A DNA stretch of 64,000 bases from Helicostylum pulchrum (GCA_025677825.1 JAIXMO010000008.1:186001-250000); one strand, 5' to 3'; shown: positions 46,208-58,403, counted from the stretch's first letter. A program made the numbers and translations. Notes: a model not told the origin generated them from the sequence alone.

Positions 46208-48111
46208 GATAGATTGTTTTATTTTTAGAACTCTTTTTAAATGCTTACGCAGAAAAAGAAAATGAAAAAATTATATGTGTAATCAGATAGTATTAAGTTT
46301 TTATAACACCTTTACAAAATAACTTACAAAAAAAAAATGAAATGAAAAAGAAGAGTAAAAGAAAGAGAGAGATAGTTGCAAGATATAAAAGAAAGAGAGA
46401 GAGAAAAATAAAAATAAAAAAAAGTTTAATTGATAAAGTAATGGTTATTAAACCCGGCTAGTGTGACTATAGCATGCTGGTTTAGGAGACACGAGAATAT
46501 ATATGTATAAAAGAGAATAGATCCAAATCGTGCTATCCTCATTATCCTCAATCAAATTGCGCTGGGGTCAGGTGGTTTAGACATGGAAACCCAAGGAGTG
46601 TAAGTACACTATAGTATAGATTTCAACGCTGATCAAAAAAAAAGAGTATATTATGTATGCAACTGAACGGCTGTCAAATTACCGAGATGTACACTACCCA
46701 AAAAAAAAAAAAAAAAAATCGTGTCTATACTTTTTACTTAAATATTTAACGAATTATAATTCTTGTAAATAAAGTAGATTATCCTAGAATAGATATATCA
46801 TTTCTTTTAGATTTCAAATGTATGTAATTCATCTTTCAGCTAACTCATCGGCAAATACCTCGGCTAAAAAGAAATTTTTGTACGCCTTTTGTACGCTGCA
46901 ACAATGGATAATATCTACAACAACAAAAATATACTCACCGTACCAACAAAATTTATAGTTTTGTATTATCATTCTTTTTTTTTAAAAAACTCTAGAACGA
47001 AAAAAAAAAAACCATGCACATTAGTTACACACTACATATATGTAAATATATCACGTAATAAGGTATTTGTCCTTTTTTCCTTTTTTTTTTTTCGTAAAAA
47101 AAAAGTACGCTATTTTGGAATCGTTAGCTTTTTTATTATATAATTTGTATATTTTTATATTCCGGTTGAAACATCGGGTAGTGATGTAGTTAAAGGCACA
47201 AAATACGGAAGACTAGCAAAGTGTGTAAAACACATGCTATTTTTCTTTTTTTTAAAAAAAAATAGGGGTTTTTATCTAATAGGGGTAAGTTGTCAGAGAT
47301 TATTATAAATGCTAGCGTATATGTTAGAAAAAAAGGTTTTTTTTTCTGGCGTTTAACTTTTTTTTTTTTCACGCAGGCATAGCTTCTATTATTATTTAAT
47401 AAGTTCTTACCCACCCCCTTAATATGTGCAATTTAATATTAGACCATTGTCCAAAGACACAGAGAAGGGAGTGCAAGAAAAATTAAGTAAGATGATGTCC
47501 CATATTACTTGATGTAGTACAAAAGCACAGACAAGAAAAAAAAAAAGGTTGTATAACTTCAACATGCGTCTTTCAAATGGTGATCGGATTCCCTTTTTTC
47601 CTAGTCGCTTTATATGTTTATTACTATTTATAATCTAGACCTTAAAAATAATTGACGTTTTTTGCAGCTTTCGGCCCAGCCCGTGACAAAAAAAAGCTAA
47701 TCGGTTTATTTATTTAAATATGTGTGTAAATTAAAAGAGGCCTTGAAAAAAAAAAAAAAAAAAAAAGGGTTGTACTGCCCAAAGTTTAAATAGTTATACA
47801 CGTACAAGAAAATTGGTTTCTCAAGAATCATTATTTTTTTTGCGACCGCCGCACTTTTTTTTCAACCGCAAAGATAAGATTGATTTTCATTAGTCACTTG
47901 AATTTTAAATAAAATACATGCTAAAAAACTTTAATATTACATTGTACAAAATTATTAAAAAAATTAAAAAGAAAGAAGGAAAGAGAAGGAAAAAAAAAAA
48001 AAAAAAAAAAGATGTATAATAATAATAATATATATATAAGAAGAAAGTGATATATGTATAAGAAAAAAGATCTGTACAATAAAGGGAAAATAAGGTTGTA
48101 ATAAAAGGGAC
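46208..48111. other. Gene-poor region upstream of the Rua1-type gene
   Basis: It consists of AT-rich sequence with GA-rich repeats (46340-46420), poly-A/T runs at 46700-46718, 47743-47766 and 47990-48010. A stretch at 46445-46620 is less AT-rich but has no recognisable content. The left part should hold the Rua1-type promoter and the right end the 3' UTR of the F-box gene. Confidence 0.4.
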
Positions 48112-49830
48112 CTAAAGATCTAGACATTTTACGTTTAGTTGATGAGTAAAATCCATGATTAATATTTTCCTATCTTGACTACAGCTACCAAAAAAAAAAA
48201 AAAAAAAAAAAAGTTTATAAACATGTAATACATTTGAAATTTTAAGGTAGTTTACCTAATGATACGCTTTTTATCAAAATGTACGTCAAAGATCCAACTA
48301 GAATGGCCACTTTGAAAATTTAGTAAACAAACTCCAGTACTATAGAATAACAAAATGGTTAAATAAAAAAAATGCAAGGGATCTATATAACTTTACTTGA
48401 TATCCCAGACGCGAATGCTTCGATCGTACCCAGCGCTTACAATTTTATCCCCATCAAATCGAAGGTTTCTCACAAGTCCTCTGTGACCCTCTAATTTCAT
48501 CGTACAAACACCAGTCTAGAATAAGAGAGAGAGATAAATACTCACATAAAAATAAACATCCTATTTTTTTTTCTATTTTACCTCTGCATCCCAAACTCGG
48601 ATAGTACGATCGTTGGATCCACTAATTATCCTTTTACCATCATATTGAACACAAGCTAAACCATTTTCATGACCTGCAAATTCACGGATCAAAGCGCCAG
48701 TCGAAACCTGCCATAACTTGATCATTCTATCACTGGAAGCGGAAACAAGAAAGTCTCCTCTTAATTGAATGGCGTTTACTGCACCAAGGTGACCTACAAT
48801 CATAAGAACAGGTTGGAATGTGCTACTACTCCAAATTCGAATAGATGTATCTTTTGATGAACTAACGATATATCTTTCGTCAAATGAAATATCGGATACA
48901 CCATCAGTATGACCCTAATACAAAGGTAAGAAAAAGAAAAGACTAATTTTCTTTGTTTATACTAACATTAAGTGTTGCTTTCTTGCGCTTTGTTTTCATA
49001 TCCCAAACAATAACAGTGTGATCGGATGACCCAGAAACAATTATATCATCATTATACTTTAGACACAATACACTACCTTGATGTCCATTCAGCGTATGCG
49101 TGCATTGATACCTTTGCAAGCTCCATATTTTAATAGACCGGTCTCGACTTCCGGTAATGATTTTGTTATCATCAAACTGAAGACAGTAGACACTTTCAAT
49201 ATGACCTACTAAATAATGTGTTGCCACCTGACCCAAGTTCCATCGAGTTTCCAACTGATATCGTTGTTTGTACCAATAATACCAGCTGTTTTCTTCTTCA
49301 CTAAGCGTACTAGCATCATCAGGCATCTTTAATCTCCAATTGTTTTCTGTAGTTCGAATTCTCCATAACTCGTCCACGTAAAATAAACTCGCCCATACTC
49401 TGCATACTTTAGGTACTGTTAGAAGACTATCAAAATCAAGAAGTGATATAATGTATGAGCAAAGTTCGGCTGGCAATAATGTAGTAAAATCTATTTTTAA
49501 ATAGCATTTTTTAATTACAAATTATTTTATTTTTATTTTATTTTTTTACTATTTACCAATTCCTTTCTTTGCCTGCTGTGGTGGTATTGACCATACAACT
49601 GCGGGTTTTATATCGTGGTAATTATTCACTGGTTTCTCAAAGGTTGTTTTTTTAGGCTTACTTGAGGTTGTTGGTGACTTTAAAGTAGTGTAAGGTTCGT
49701 TCGCCGAATAGACTGTGTCCGCGTCGCCCATTTCGACGTCGTCTGCCATTTCAACTTGTAAAATATGCGGTGGTGCAACCGGGATCCCATAATCAGATGT
49801 AGTAGTGTTGTAGTAATGGTGTTGTGACAT
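48112..49830 (-). CDS. F-box/WD40-repeat protein, putative SCF ubiquitin-ligase receptor
   Basis: Six exons (49557-49830, 48967-49490, 48582-48914, 48397-48515, 48256-48339, 48112-48184) splice in frame to 468 aa. After a ~90-residue disordered N-terminus an F-box begins at DFTTLLPAELCSYIISLLDF and continues with VPKVCRVWASLFYVDELWR. This should bind Skp1. A WD40 propeller follows; blades end in repeated GSRDRSIKIW, GSSDHTVIVWD, SSKDTSIRIW, ASSDRMIKLW, GSNDRTIRVWD and AGYDRSIRVWD. The architecture is that of Cdc4/Met30/FBXW receptors, which recruit phosphorylated substrates. Which orthologue it is cannot be told by eye. At 468 aa it is shorter than Cdc4. Confidence 0.94.
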
Positions 49831-52094
49831 GTTCTATTTCAAGGGTAATGTATATATTCTTTTACAAAGAGATCGTTCGTTATTTTTTATAACTGTATAT
49901 ATATTTTTTGACAGGAGTAGGTAAAAAAAAATTACAAAGTCAAAAAAGATAATATAAAGTAAAGAATACAGAAAAAAAAAAAAAAAAAAAAAGTACAATA
50001 AAAAAAAATATGTATAAAAAAGGGGGGGAGAAAGGATAGAAATAAAAAAATAAAAAAGAGGTACTTGAAGTCTATTATGATTAAACATTTTCTGCGTCAA
50101 AAAAAGAAAAGAGTTGTTTTTCGTTACATCCAAAATGGGCAATTCTTGATTTTGCACGAAAGCACCACGTGTTTCAAAGGTAAATTAATCCCCCCCCCCT
50201 TTTTTTTTTAGAAAATAAACAATAACTTTGCACTGTAGTTTGTCTGTTTTTTAATTTCTTTCTTTTCTTTCATGTACATTAAAGCATTACGAATATGTTA
50301 CGACGATCCCATATATCTACTATGCGTTTTTTTTAAAAAAAAACCAAAAAAAATTACGCAATTTGGCAAGCCGAGATGCAATTTTTTTTTTTCTTTTACT
50401 AGTTTCTTTTCCGCATCATTTGGTCCCATATTAATCCATTCGTTAAATGTATCTTGTTACCGTTGTGTCCTACATATTTTACCCAGCAAGATCGATGTGG
50501 TCCGTGGTTACTTCATTCTTTAAAAAAAAAAATTCAAAACGTCAAAAGCATCTACAAGCTCCGACGCAGGATCAAAACCACACATCTTTTTTTGTCAAAA
50601 ATAACGCTTTTTTTTTAAATGAGCCTTATACCTTTTTTCTTTTTTTAATTAAAAAGGAACAGTGTAACACAATTCAATAAAAGAGTAACATACTTTTTTT
50701 TTAACACACAAAAAAAAAATACTTGCAAATTACTTTTTAAATAGAATGACTTGCAAAGCTGCAAATAAAATGTCTAGTAGAATTAGTGCGCAAATCCTTC
50801 CAAAAATGACAGATTAACTTGCTTGCAATTTTTTCATCTGCTTATATTTTTGACATTCTATACTTTGACAAAGAACCGAAAAAAGAATACTCGAGCAAAT
50901 GAATAAATAACTAAACATATACGAATCATGAGTTGTATTAGAGGGATTATAATCTTGAAAGGAATATGTTGTATGCGAGATATTTGCTAGTTATTGAGCT
51001 CAAGTAAAATACATATTCAATAAAATGTAAAACTAAGAAACTACGAGGTGAATTTAAACAAGTATTCGGAGCAGAACAACCAATTTCAAAGTGTAGCTGC
51101 ATGTAGTGCTACGCGTTTATAAACTTCTATATACAATAACAAGCTCACTTCAGGGAGAAATTATCCGACATGTTAAGTAACTTTAAAAAAAAAGTAGAGC
51201 TTCTCATTTTTTTGGTTTAGGCCAAAGTTCTCAGAGTCGATATATTCCACACTTTTCCAATCGTACTAGTTTCTTTAGCTTAACCTCTTGAAAACTTGAT
51301 TTTGGTACTTTTATTTTTTTAAAAAAAAAGCGGAAATACAAAAAAAAGCTCAAAAAAATCCAGGTACAGCATGAATTCTTACATAAGCATCAAATACAAC
51401 CAATCAAATAGCTCCGGTCTCGTGATTGTTCCAAAGATTATATCAATAATGTCTTGGTTTAATTAATATGATAAGGTTGTCTGGAGTCTTATGTTTACCT
51501 TGTAAGTAGAGGACGAGATAAAAAAAATATAGAATAAACAACAGAAGGAGACTGTAAGACTAAAGTTATAAATAATATAGCCAACAGAGAGGGAGGTTGC
51601 ACTAGTAAGCTTTCGAAAACTGCGAAATTAATGTCAAAATAAAATAAAAAGAAATAGAAATCGAACGACGATTAAAACCAATGATAAAGAGAATAAAGAT
51701 ATAGTTTATTTAATAATTATAAGTTCTCTTATATAGTTTTCTAACTTCTAAAATTTATATCTATATAAGTATTTAAAAGCGAGACAGGAAAATTTACAAC
51801 GAGATCAAAAAAAAAAAAAAATTGTAACAAAGAAGTAACAAGAACCAAAGTAAACACGTTTTGATCTATAGATCAAGAAATACAAATACCGGAAAAGGCA
51901 AGAAAAAGAAACGGAGACAGAACCAAGAATTTGGGAACAAAAATCCAGGAAAGAAAAAGAACGGCAAAACTTTCAAACCACAACCAAAGACATCGCAAGT
52001 ATCACCTCTAGAAACCAAACACGTGGATATCACGTGATTAAAAGTTATTAATATAATTATATAATTAAAATATTTTTGTTTTAAATATAAATAA
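49831..52094. other. Gene-poor region left of tRNA-Gly
   Basis: The first 300 bp is the probable F-box gene promoter with long A-runs. Beyond that, only low-complexity open frames occur (50272-50680). A purine-rich, lysine-coding stretch at 51860-52040 is open in all three forward frames and so carries no specific coding signal. Confidence 0.4.
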
Positions 52095-52165
52095 GCGCGG
52101 TTGGTTAAGTGGTATAATCTTCGCCTGCCACGCGAAGGGCCGGGGTTCGATTCCCCGACCGCGCA
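52095..52165 (+). tRNA. tRNA-Gly (anticodon GCC)
   Basis: The 71-nt gene has a 7-bp acceptor stem GCGCGGT/ACCGCGC, discriminator A, and an anticodon stem TTCGC/GCGAA around loop CTGCCAC, so anticodon GCC. The T arm is CCGGG GTTCGAT TCCCCG-like with the invariant GTTCGA. There is no intron. Internal Pol III signals are the A box in the D arm (TGGTTAAGTGG) and the B box GGTTCGATTCC. T-rich terminator sequence follows from 52166. It is isolated in a gene-poor block. Confidence 0.97.
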
Positions 52166-53585
52166 TTTCTTTTATTTTTTTGAAGGATATCGTGATACGT
52201 TTGCATAACTGCAATTTATTTTATGTTAACCAATATCCTGAAGGACTCATCCTATTGCTATCGCTTGTCAGGTTCTCAGACTAGCTGTGTAACCTGTAAA
52301 TATATTATAAATATTACTTGTTCTCAATTTAAATAAAAGACATTTTTTGTTCTCTTAAACTATATTATTATATATATCAAAGTATACCTAAATGAAGAAT
52401 CACAACACGCTCAATAGCGATAGTGCTATTATTCTGTCTAATTAGCTGTATTAGGAAAATAACAATTTGTAAAAATTACCTTTATACTGAAGGACATTCT
52501 TACTTATAAAAATTGAGCTCAAAAATTGGGTATATAAACATAACGGCAAGCCTTTTAATTTAGAGCGACATCGACAACGAATATTTTCGTCGCAATTGAA
52601 ACCCTGTACATAAAAAAAAATGTTTTTATTATTTTTTTTGTTAAAGTTTTGTAGTCTGCTAATCTGCTATAAGCATCTAGGTACTTGGGATATAATAGTT
52701 TAGAGAAATAAAATTAATCCGGCACATTTTTTATGAGATTGTTAATTACAGTTAGTTTCTTTGACTAACGTAAATCAGATACTCTACAAGTAAGATTGTG
52801 ATTGAATTAAATCACTTTTTTTTTATATTTCTTTTCACCAGATACACCGGTACTAGAAACACTATACAAAAAAATACTATAGTAAATACATTCAATTTGA
52901 GTTTCAGTTCTTGCTCCATTTTTTTTTAGAAGTCTTGATGAAGCAATATATATTTTTTGTTTTGTACGGAGAGGATCAATGGCAACGCCATCAATACAAA
53001 AACTCGGAAAATTAAAAACGTTTCCAGCATTTACACAGACCTAATTAGTACTCTCAAAAGCCGGGATAGTTATTTCTTTAAGCAAAAATCAAGTCGAGTT
53101 GTTATTACCCTTAATTTTAAATTAAAAGATAATAATTTAATGGTTTTGTGAAATTGGATTTGACCCTTAAATAGAGCCGCTAATGTGAAAAGCAGCAATT
53201 AAATAAAGGTGTCTTATATTGAGGTTTGATATAAATTCTTCTATTTTTTAAAACACCCCGTATCTCTGTAAGCGTATGTTACAACTGCTTAAAAAATACC
53301 TTTCGAAAAGGAATGGCTATTTTTTAAGGTTACATTTTACGTTAGATTTGATTTGGAGGTTTGGTTTGTGATGCTACACACATATCTTGTACGTGCCACC
53401 AATAGTAATATGATATCTAAGCCCATATTCTCGTCTACCTTTTTGTTCCTTTTATTTTTCGTTTTCATTTTCGTTTTCTTTTTCTTTTTCTTTTTCTTTT
53501 TCTTTTTCTTTTTCTTTTTCTTTTTCTTTTTCTTTTTCTTTTTCTTTTACATTTCCTTTTTTTTTTAAAGAAAAAACCTATCATC
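52166..53585. other. Region between tRNA-Gly and Sel1 gene B
   Basis: No gene is seen up to about 53270. From there to 53430 the sequence resembles 15580-15715 upstream of Sel1 gene A, and a long TTTTTC repeat precedes the ATG. The small open frame at 52957-53151 has no support. Confidence 0.45.
53474..53548 (+). repeat. (TTTTTC)n hexanucleotide microsatellite
   Basis: About twelve TTTTTC units end 38 bp before the Sel1 gene B ATG. Gene A has only a short CTTTTT-rich tract in the same place, so the array expanded after the paralogues separated or contracted in A. As a pyrimidine-rich tract next to the start it may lie in the core promoter or 5' leader. Confidence 0.93.
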
Positions 53586-56286
53586 ATGGCTAACTCTCAT
53601 CAACGTTAGTGTATATCTTAAGTATACTCTTTGACGCTATTAAGCTAATATTTTAATTATACCCCTTTTTCTCTTTCTAGAATCTGGCATATATTTATTC
53701 GAAAAAGGAAAAACATACTATAATAATCAAGACTATGAGACAGCTATACTGTACTTTGTAAAAGCACGCGAGGCTGGCCATGCTGAATCTCAGATTTATG
53801 TAGCAGAAATTTATTATCATGGCTTAGGAGTAGAAACAGACTATAAGACAGCGTTATTTTGGTACAAATTAGCAGGAGAAAATGGAAATGTTGATGCTCA
53901 GAGGATGGTTGGGGTCATATATTACGACGGAAAAGTAGGTGGTATCCCAGATTACCAACAGGCGATGGAATGGCTTTACAAATCGGCTAGAAATGGCGAT
54001 TCTGAAGCCCATACATTAATTGGTTTGATGCACTTTAGAGGAAGTGGAACGACAAAGAATTTCAAAGAAGCGTTGGATTGGTATAAACAGGCAATAGCTA
54101 AAGGCGACTATAACAGTTTCTATACTATTGGGGCTATATACCTTCTTGGTGGATACGGTGTTGACAGAGATTTTGATTTAGCAGAAACCTCACTTATGAG
54201 GGGTGTCGATAAGCAAACCCCTTCTTCAATATTCGGAATGGGGGAGTTGTACGGTTTTCGTTGTGATTCTAAACAAAGTTGGAAAGAGGCGTTTAAATGG
54301 TGTATGAACGCTGCAGAATATAATCAGTGTAATGCGCAACACATTCTAGGATACATGTACGAGGATGGATTAGGATGTAAAAAAGATTACGCCTTAGCCA
54401 TGAAGTGGTATAAAAAAGCAGAGGAAAATGGATGCGTGGAAGGTATTGTCAGTATCGGAAGAATGCACCATTATGGGTACGGTGTACCCGTCAATTATAT
54501 AGAGGCTATGAGGCAGTATCAAAAAGCTGGTAACTGTGGAGCTGCGTTGAATGGTATAGGGCTACTGTATCAAGGTGGACTTGATGTAATTCAAAGTCAT
54601 AGCACTGCAATATTATATTTTGAAAAAGCCGCCAATATGGGCTATCATTATGGTGATGTTTATAATAGTCTTGGAGATGTTTATAAGAATGGATACGGTA
54701 GAGGTATAGACATAAAAGTTGCCTTCGAGTATTATACCAAATCTGCAAATGGGTATTCCAAAGACGGTATGCTTAATTTCGGAATAGCGTATATGGAAGG
54801 TTCAGGAACTGAAGTTAATCGGGACTTGGCGTTGTATTGGTTTCAAAGGGCGGACCTATTTGGAAATGAAGAGGCAAAAAATTATATCGAAAAAATTATC
54901 AGGAGTAGTCCAGAATCTGGCACAGATTCATTCGAAAAAGGGAAAACATGCTATCATAAGCAAGACCATGAGACAGCTGTACGGCACTTTGTAAAAGCAC
55001 ACGAGGCTGGCCATGTTGAATCTCAGATTTATCTAGCAGAAATTTATTATCATGGCGGCTTGGAAATAGCAAAAGACTACTCGAAAGCGTTATCTTGGTA
55101 CAAATTAGCAGGGGAAAATGGAAATGTTAATGCTCAAACGATGATTGGGTTCATATATAATAATGGATTAGTAGGTACCCCCAATTACCAACAGGCGACA
55201 GAATGGCTTCATAAAGCGGCTAGAAACGGCAGTTATGGAGCCTGTACTTTACTTGGTCAAATGTACTTTGAAGGAAAAGGAAACCCAAAGAATTACAAAG
55301 AGGCGTTGTATTGGTATGAAAAAGCAGTAAATAAAGGCGAATGTGGAATGTTCTATACTATTGGGTATATATACCTTTATGGTGGATACGGTGTTGACAA
55401 AAAATTTGATTTAGCAGAAATCTGGTTTATGAAGGGTGTAGCTAAGAAAGACCCCCCTTCAATTTTTGGAATGGGGGTGTTATACGGTTTACGTAGTGAC
55501 TCTGAACATAGTTGGGAAAAGGCGTTTGAATGGTGTTCGAAAGCTAAAAAAAATGTAGATTCTGCGCAACACTCTCTAGGATACATGTACGAGGATGGAT
55601 TAGGATGTAAAAAAGACTACGCCTTAGCCATGAAGTGGTATAAAAAAGCAGAGGAAAATGGATGCGTGGAAGGTATTGTCAGTATCGGAAGAATGCACCA
55701 TTATGGGTACGGTGTACCCGTCAATTATATAGAGGCTATGAGGCAGTATCAAAAAGCTGGTAACTGTGGAGCTGCGTTGAATGGTATAGGGCTACTGTAT
55801 CAAGGTGGACTTGATGTAATTCAGAGCCATAGTATTGCAATGTCATATTTTGAAAAAGCTGCCAAGACGGAATCGGCCCAGGCTTTTAATAGTCTTGGAG
55901 ATGTTTACAGGCATATATACGGTACAGATGTAGACTTGAAAGCTGCCTTTGAGTATTATACCAAATCTACAAATGGCTTTTTCAAAGACGGTATGCTTAA
56001 CCTTGGAATAGCGTATATGGAAGGTTCAGGAACTGAAGTCAATCGGGACTTGGCGTTGTATTGGTTTCAAAGGGCGGACCTATTTGGAAATGAAGAAGCA
56101 AAAAATTATACCAGAAAAATTATTGCGAGTTCACCTCAAGTTCAGCAGACCTTTCATCATAATGAAGATACGCAGCTGTCACAACTGGAAAATAAGCTAC
56201 AAGGTATTCAATTACAAAGTATGGAAGAAAAGCTAGCAATCGTGATGGCTGAAAATGAACTGTTAAAAAAAGAACTCCGTGGTTGA
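53586..56286 (+). CDS. Sel1-repeat protein B with two tandem full-length units
   Basis: Exon 1 (53586-53604, MANSHQ) and a 76-nt intron (GTTAGT...TTCTAG) lead to exon 2 (53681-56286), 874 aa in all. The protein is two copies of the gene A body in tandem. Unit 1 starts near residue 12 (FEKGKTYYNNQ) and unit 2 near residue 424 (FEKGKTCYHKQ); each ends with LALYWFQRADLFGNEEAKNY. Each unit is a solenoid of Sel1-like repeats such as GLGCKKDYALAMKWYKKAEE and GGYGVDRDFDLAET. A C-terminal coil (LQGIQLQSMEEKLAI) shared with gene A occurs once, after unit 2. The units share a 248-bp block with a single mismatch, while flanking parts are more diverged. The likely role is a protein scaffold; no partner is known. 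Confidence 0.95.
54346..54593 (+). repeat. Near-identical internal duplication in Sel1 gene B, copy 1
   Basis: It matches 55576-55823 at 247 of 248 positions, the one difference being T at 54387 versus C at 55617. The offset is 1230 bp, a whole number of codons. Confidence 0.95.
55576..55823 (+). repeat. Near-identical internal duplication in Sel1 gene B, copy 2
   Basis: This is the partner of 54346-54593. Sequence on either side of the block is clearly less similar between the two units, which points to recent homogenisation limited to this block. Confidence 0.95.
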
Positions 56287-56984
56287 AGATAAAAAAGCCA
56301 CTTGTAATAAAAATTACAGTTCATTTTTTTTTCTTCTTCTTGCGATTTGTTCTTTTAGAACTGCAACATGTATTTCCTTTATAAATTGTGATATAGCACA
56401 ATGTTGATGTATTTGTGTTTACAGGGGAAAGAGAAATGGCATTATTATTTCTCTCAAAAGAACTATTCAGTACGAGCTATCGCAAAAAAAAGTAACTATT
56501 CGTATATATTTATTATGAAGAAAAAAGTAATGCATTTTTTTTTTATAAAGACGTGAAAACTGATCTTTTTTTTTCAACCGAGTATTCGGCATTCCCATAA
56601 ACAAAAACAATGCAAAAAAAAGCTTAAAGCGCGCCAAATAGAGTATCGGGTGTAAAATTAAAAAAGGCATTTTATGCTTTATCAGGCAGCAATTGACTGT
56701 TCCGCTTTCTTTTGGTATTCTATCTATGAGAAGAGCAAGACAGCCATTAATAATAATAAAAAAAATGCATTCTTATCATTATCCCGAAAAAAAAACACTT
56801 AGTATTCCCTTTACCAAAGCTGGTGATAAAATTTGGTTTTGTAAAAACGAACGGTACTTTTAATTCTCGTACTTTGACTTTTTTTTTATCTCTTTCTAGT
56901 TTGTCTTCAATTAAAACTTTTTTATTCTTCAGGTCTAACAATAATTTATAAGAGTATTACACACACATACACACACACACAAGT
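56287..56984. other. Convergent 3' intergenic region
   Basis: It lies between the stops of Sel1 gene B (+) and the 159-aa gene (-). It is AT-rich with T-runs and a short (AC)n tract at 56959-56981. No gene is supported. Confidence 0.4.
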
Positions 56985-57464
56985 CTACTGTTTTACACTA
57001 ACTCTTCCTACGGAGCCTGTTGTTAAAGTGCCAAACATTTCATGGATCTCTGCCTGATCGTCACAATGCTGTAACAACAATGTACGTTCTTGTTCTGTTC
57101 CGTCTTTCAATAAACTTAATAACTGTTTGACGTCGCCTTCGCAATACTCTGCAGCCCAGGCAATATGCACACCTACAATATTAGCGGTGTATAACCGTTT
57201 CGCCAAGTCTAGGAACTGAATTAGCGAGAGTTCGTCATGAGCTTTGAATAAAACGGTCTGTGATGAGTACACGTTCTTTGAGAGTTCGGACATGATGGTG
57301 GGTATGACATGATCGTGTCCTTCATGCTCAAGTTGATCTTGTGAAGCAGCCAAGTCAAGAAGTGATTGAAACCGAGATGCGTCGGTCAGGATTTCTTTTT
57401 TGGATAGTTTTGCTGTAGAGCAACCCATACCTGTAAAGCAACCTCCGCAAGAATGACAACTCAT
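56985..57464 (-). CDS. 159-aa protein with Cys-rich N-terminus, unknown function
   Basis: Single exon with ATG at 57464. The first 15 residues hold four cysteines in MSCHSCGGCFTGMGC, which could bind a metal or be acylated. The rest looks like a soluble all-helical domain (FQSLLDLAASQDQLEHEGHD, LSLIQFLDLAKRLYTANIVG, LLSLLKDGTEQERTLLLQHC), ending GRVSVKQ. No family was recognised. Balanced amino acid composition, unlike the Phe/Lys-rich noise frames nearby, supports a real gene. It lies 111 bp from the 3' end of the next minus-strand gene. Confidence 0.77.
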   Translation of the reverse strand: MSCHSCGGCFTGMGCSTAKLSKKEILTDASRFQSLLDLAASQDQLEHEGHDHVIPTIMSELSKNVYSSQTVLFKAHDELSLIQFLDLAKRLYTANIVGVHIAWAAEYCEGDVKQLLSLLKDGTEQERTLLLQHCDDQAEIHEMFGTLTTGSVGRVSVKQ

Positions 57465-57575
57465 TTTTATAATGTAAGAAAAAAAGGTGGTATATGGTTT
57501 CTAAAAAAGAAAAAAAAAAAAAAAGAAAAAAAAAGAAATGGCATAAAGTAATAACAAGCCACTAATATAATTTTA

Positions 57576-58403
57576 TTATTCTTCTATGCGAATAGGTTCA
57601 TCTACTTCACTATCGTAAGGTGTAACATCTAAATCGTATTCTCCGTCACCACCTTCTATTTCAAAATTGGGTTCAACAAAGCTAGGTAATTGTTTAGGCA
57701 ACAACTGTTGCAATTGAACTGGTTTATGATTATTGATGTACTGAACATCACCACCACTACCACCACCACTTGTTCTTCTCAAGTTATTTGAAGAAAGCTC
57801 GAATTTATCTGCCTCCTCTTCATCCACAATATTCAGATTTGTATACGGTGCATTATTGATGACTCTATCAGCCAGACTGCACAAGCGAGTGCAATCCTTA
57901 TCGGATAACGACATGCCTCGATGATGCTTGCATTCACGAGCGACGGGCAAAACCTGTTCAATTCTCCTCTTGACTTCGGCCGAGTCTAGTGCAGTGGGTG
58001 GTTCAAGTATGGTAAGTATGTTTTCTGCAAAATGAGTGACGGTGTCATTGATAATGGGACTTCCCAGGAAGGCTGCACATGCCAACACTAATTCGTCATA
58101 TGCGAATTTTGCGTTTCGGTTGTTCAAAAGTGCGGTTGATAATCTGCCATCGGATGTAATGTGGGCCGTGGAAGGTTGGTTTGGACGACGAGGTGAGTGC
58201 GTTCCGGTATTATCTATTGTCTGCGGAATGACACGCGACCCCATGTCACTTTTTTTTTTAAAAAAAGAAGAGAATATTAGAATGAGTATAAAAAAAAAGA
58301 CTTGGCTTTTTTTGTTTTACTTTGGTTGAATATAATCGTAAAGAGACTCTTTTCTTATATCTACTTTTTCTCCCGGAGCTCTTATTTCGGTATTAGTATC
58401 CAT
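57576..58403 (-). CDS. 251-aa protein of unknown function
   Basis: Exons 58321-58403 and 57576-58248 splice in frame (GTAAAA donor, AAAAAG acceptor) to 251 aa, starting MDTNTEIRAPGEKVDIRKE and reading YDYIQPNDMGSRV across the junction. Residues ~65-165 appear to form a helical domain (FAYDELVLACAAFLG, VTHFAENILTILEPP, VKRRIEQVLPVAREC). The C-terminal ~80 residues are Gly/Ser/Gln-rich and then strongly acidic (IEGGDGEYDLDVTPYDSEVDE). I do not recognise the family. If the intron is not used, translation could start at the internal ATG (58241), giving 222 aa. Confidence 0.7.

Noticed and set aside
51860..52040. Lysine-rich coding-like stretch next to tRNA-Gly, suspected retroelement gag relic
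   Set aside because: All three forward frames are open because the strand is purine-rich, so there is no frame-specific signal; no LTR or primer-binding site seen.
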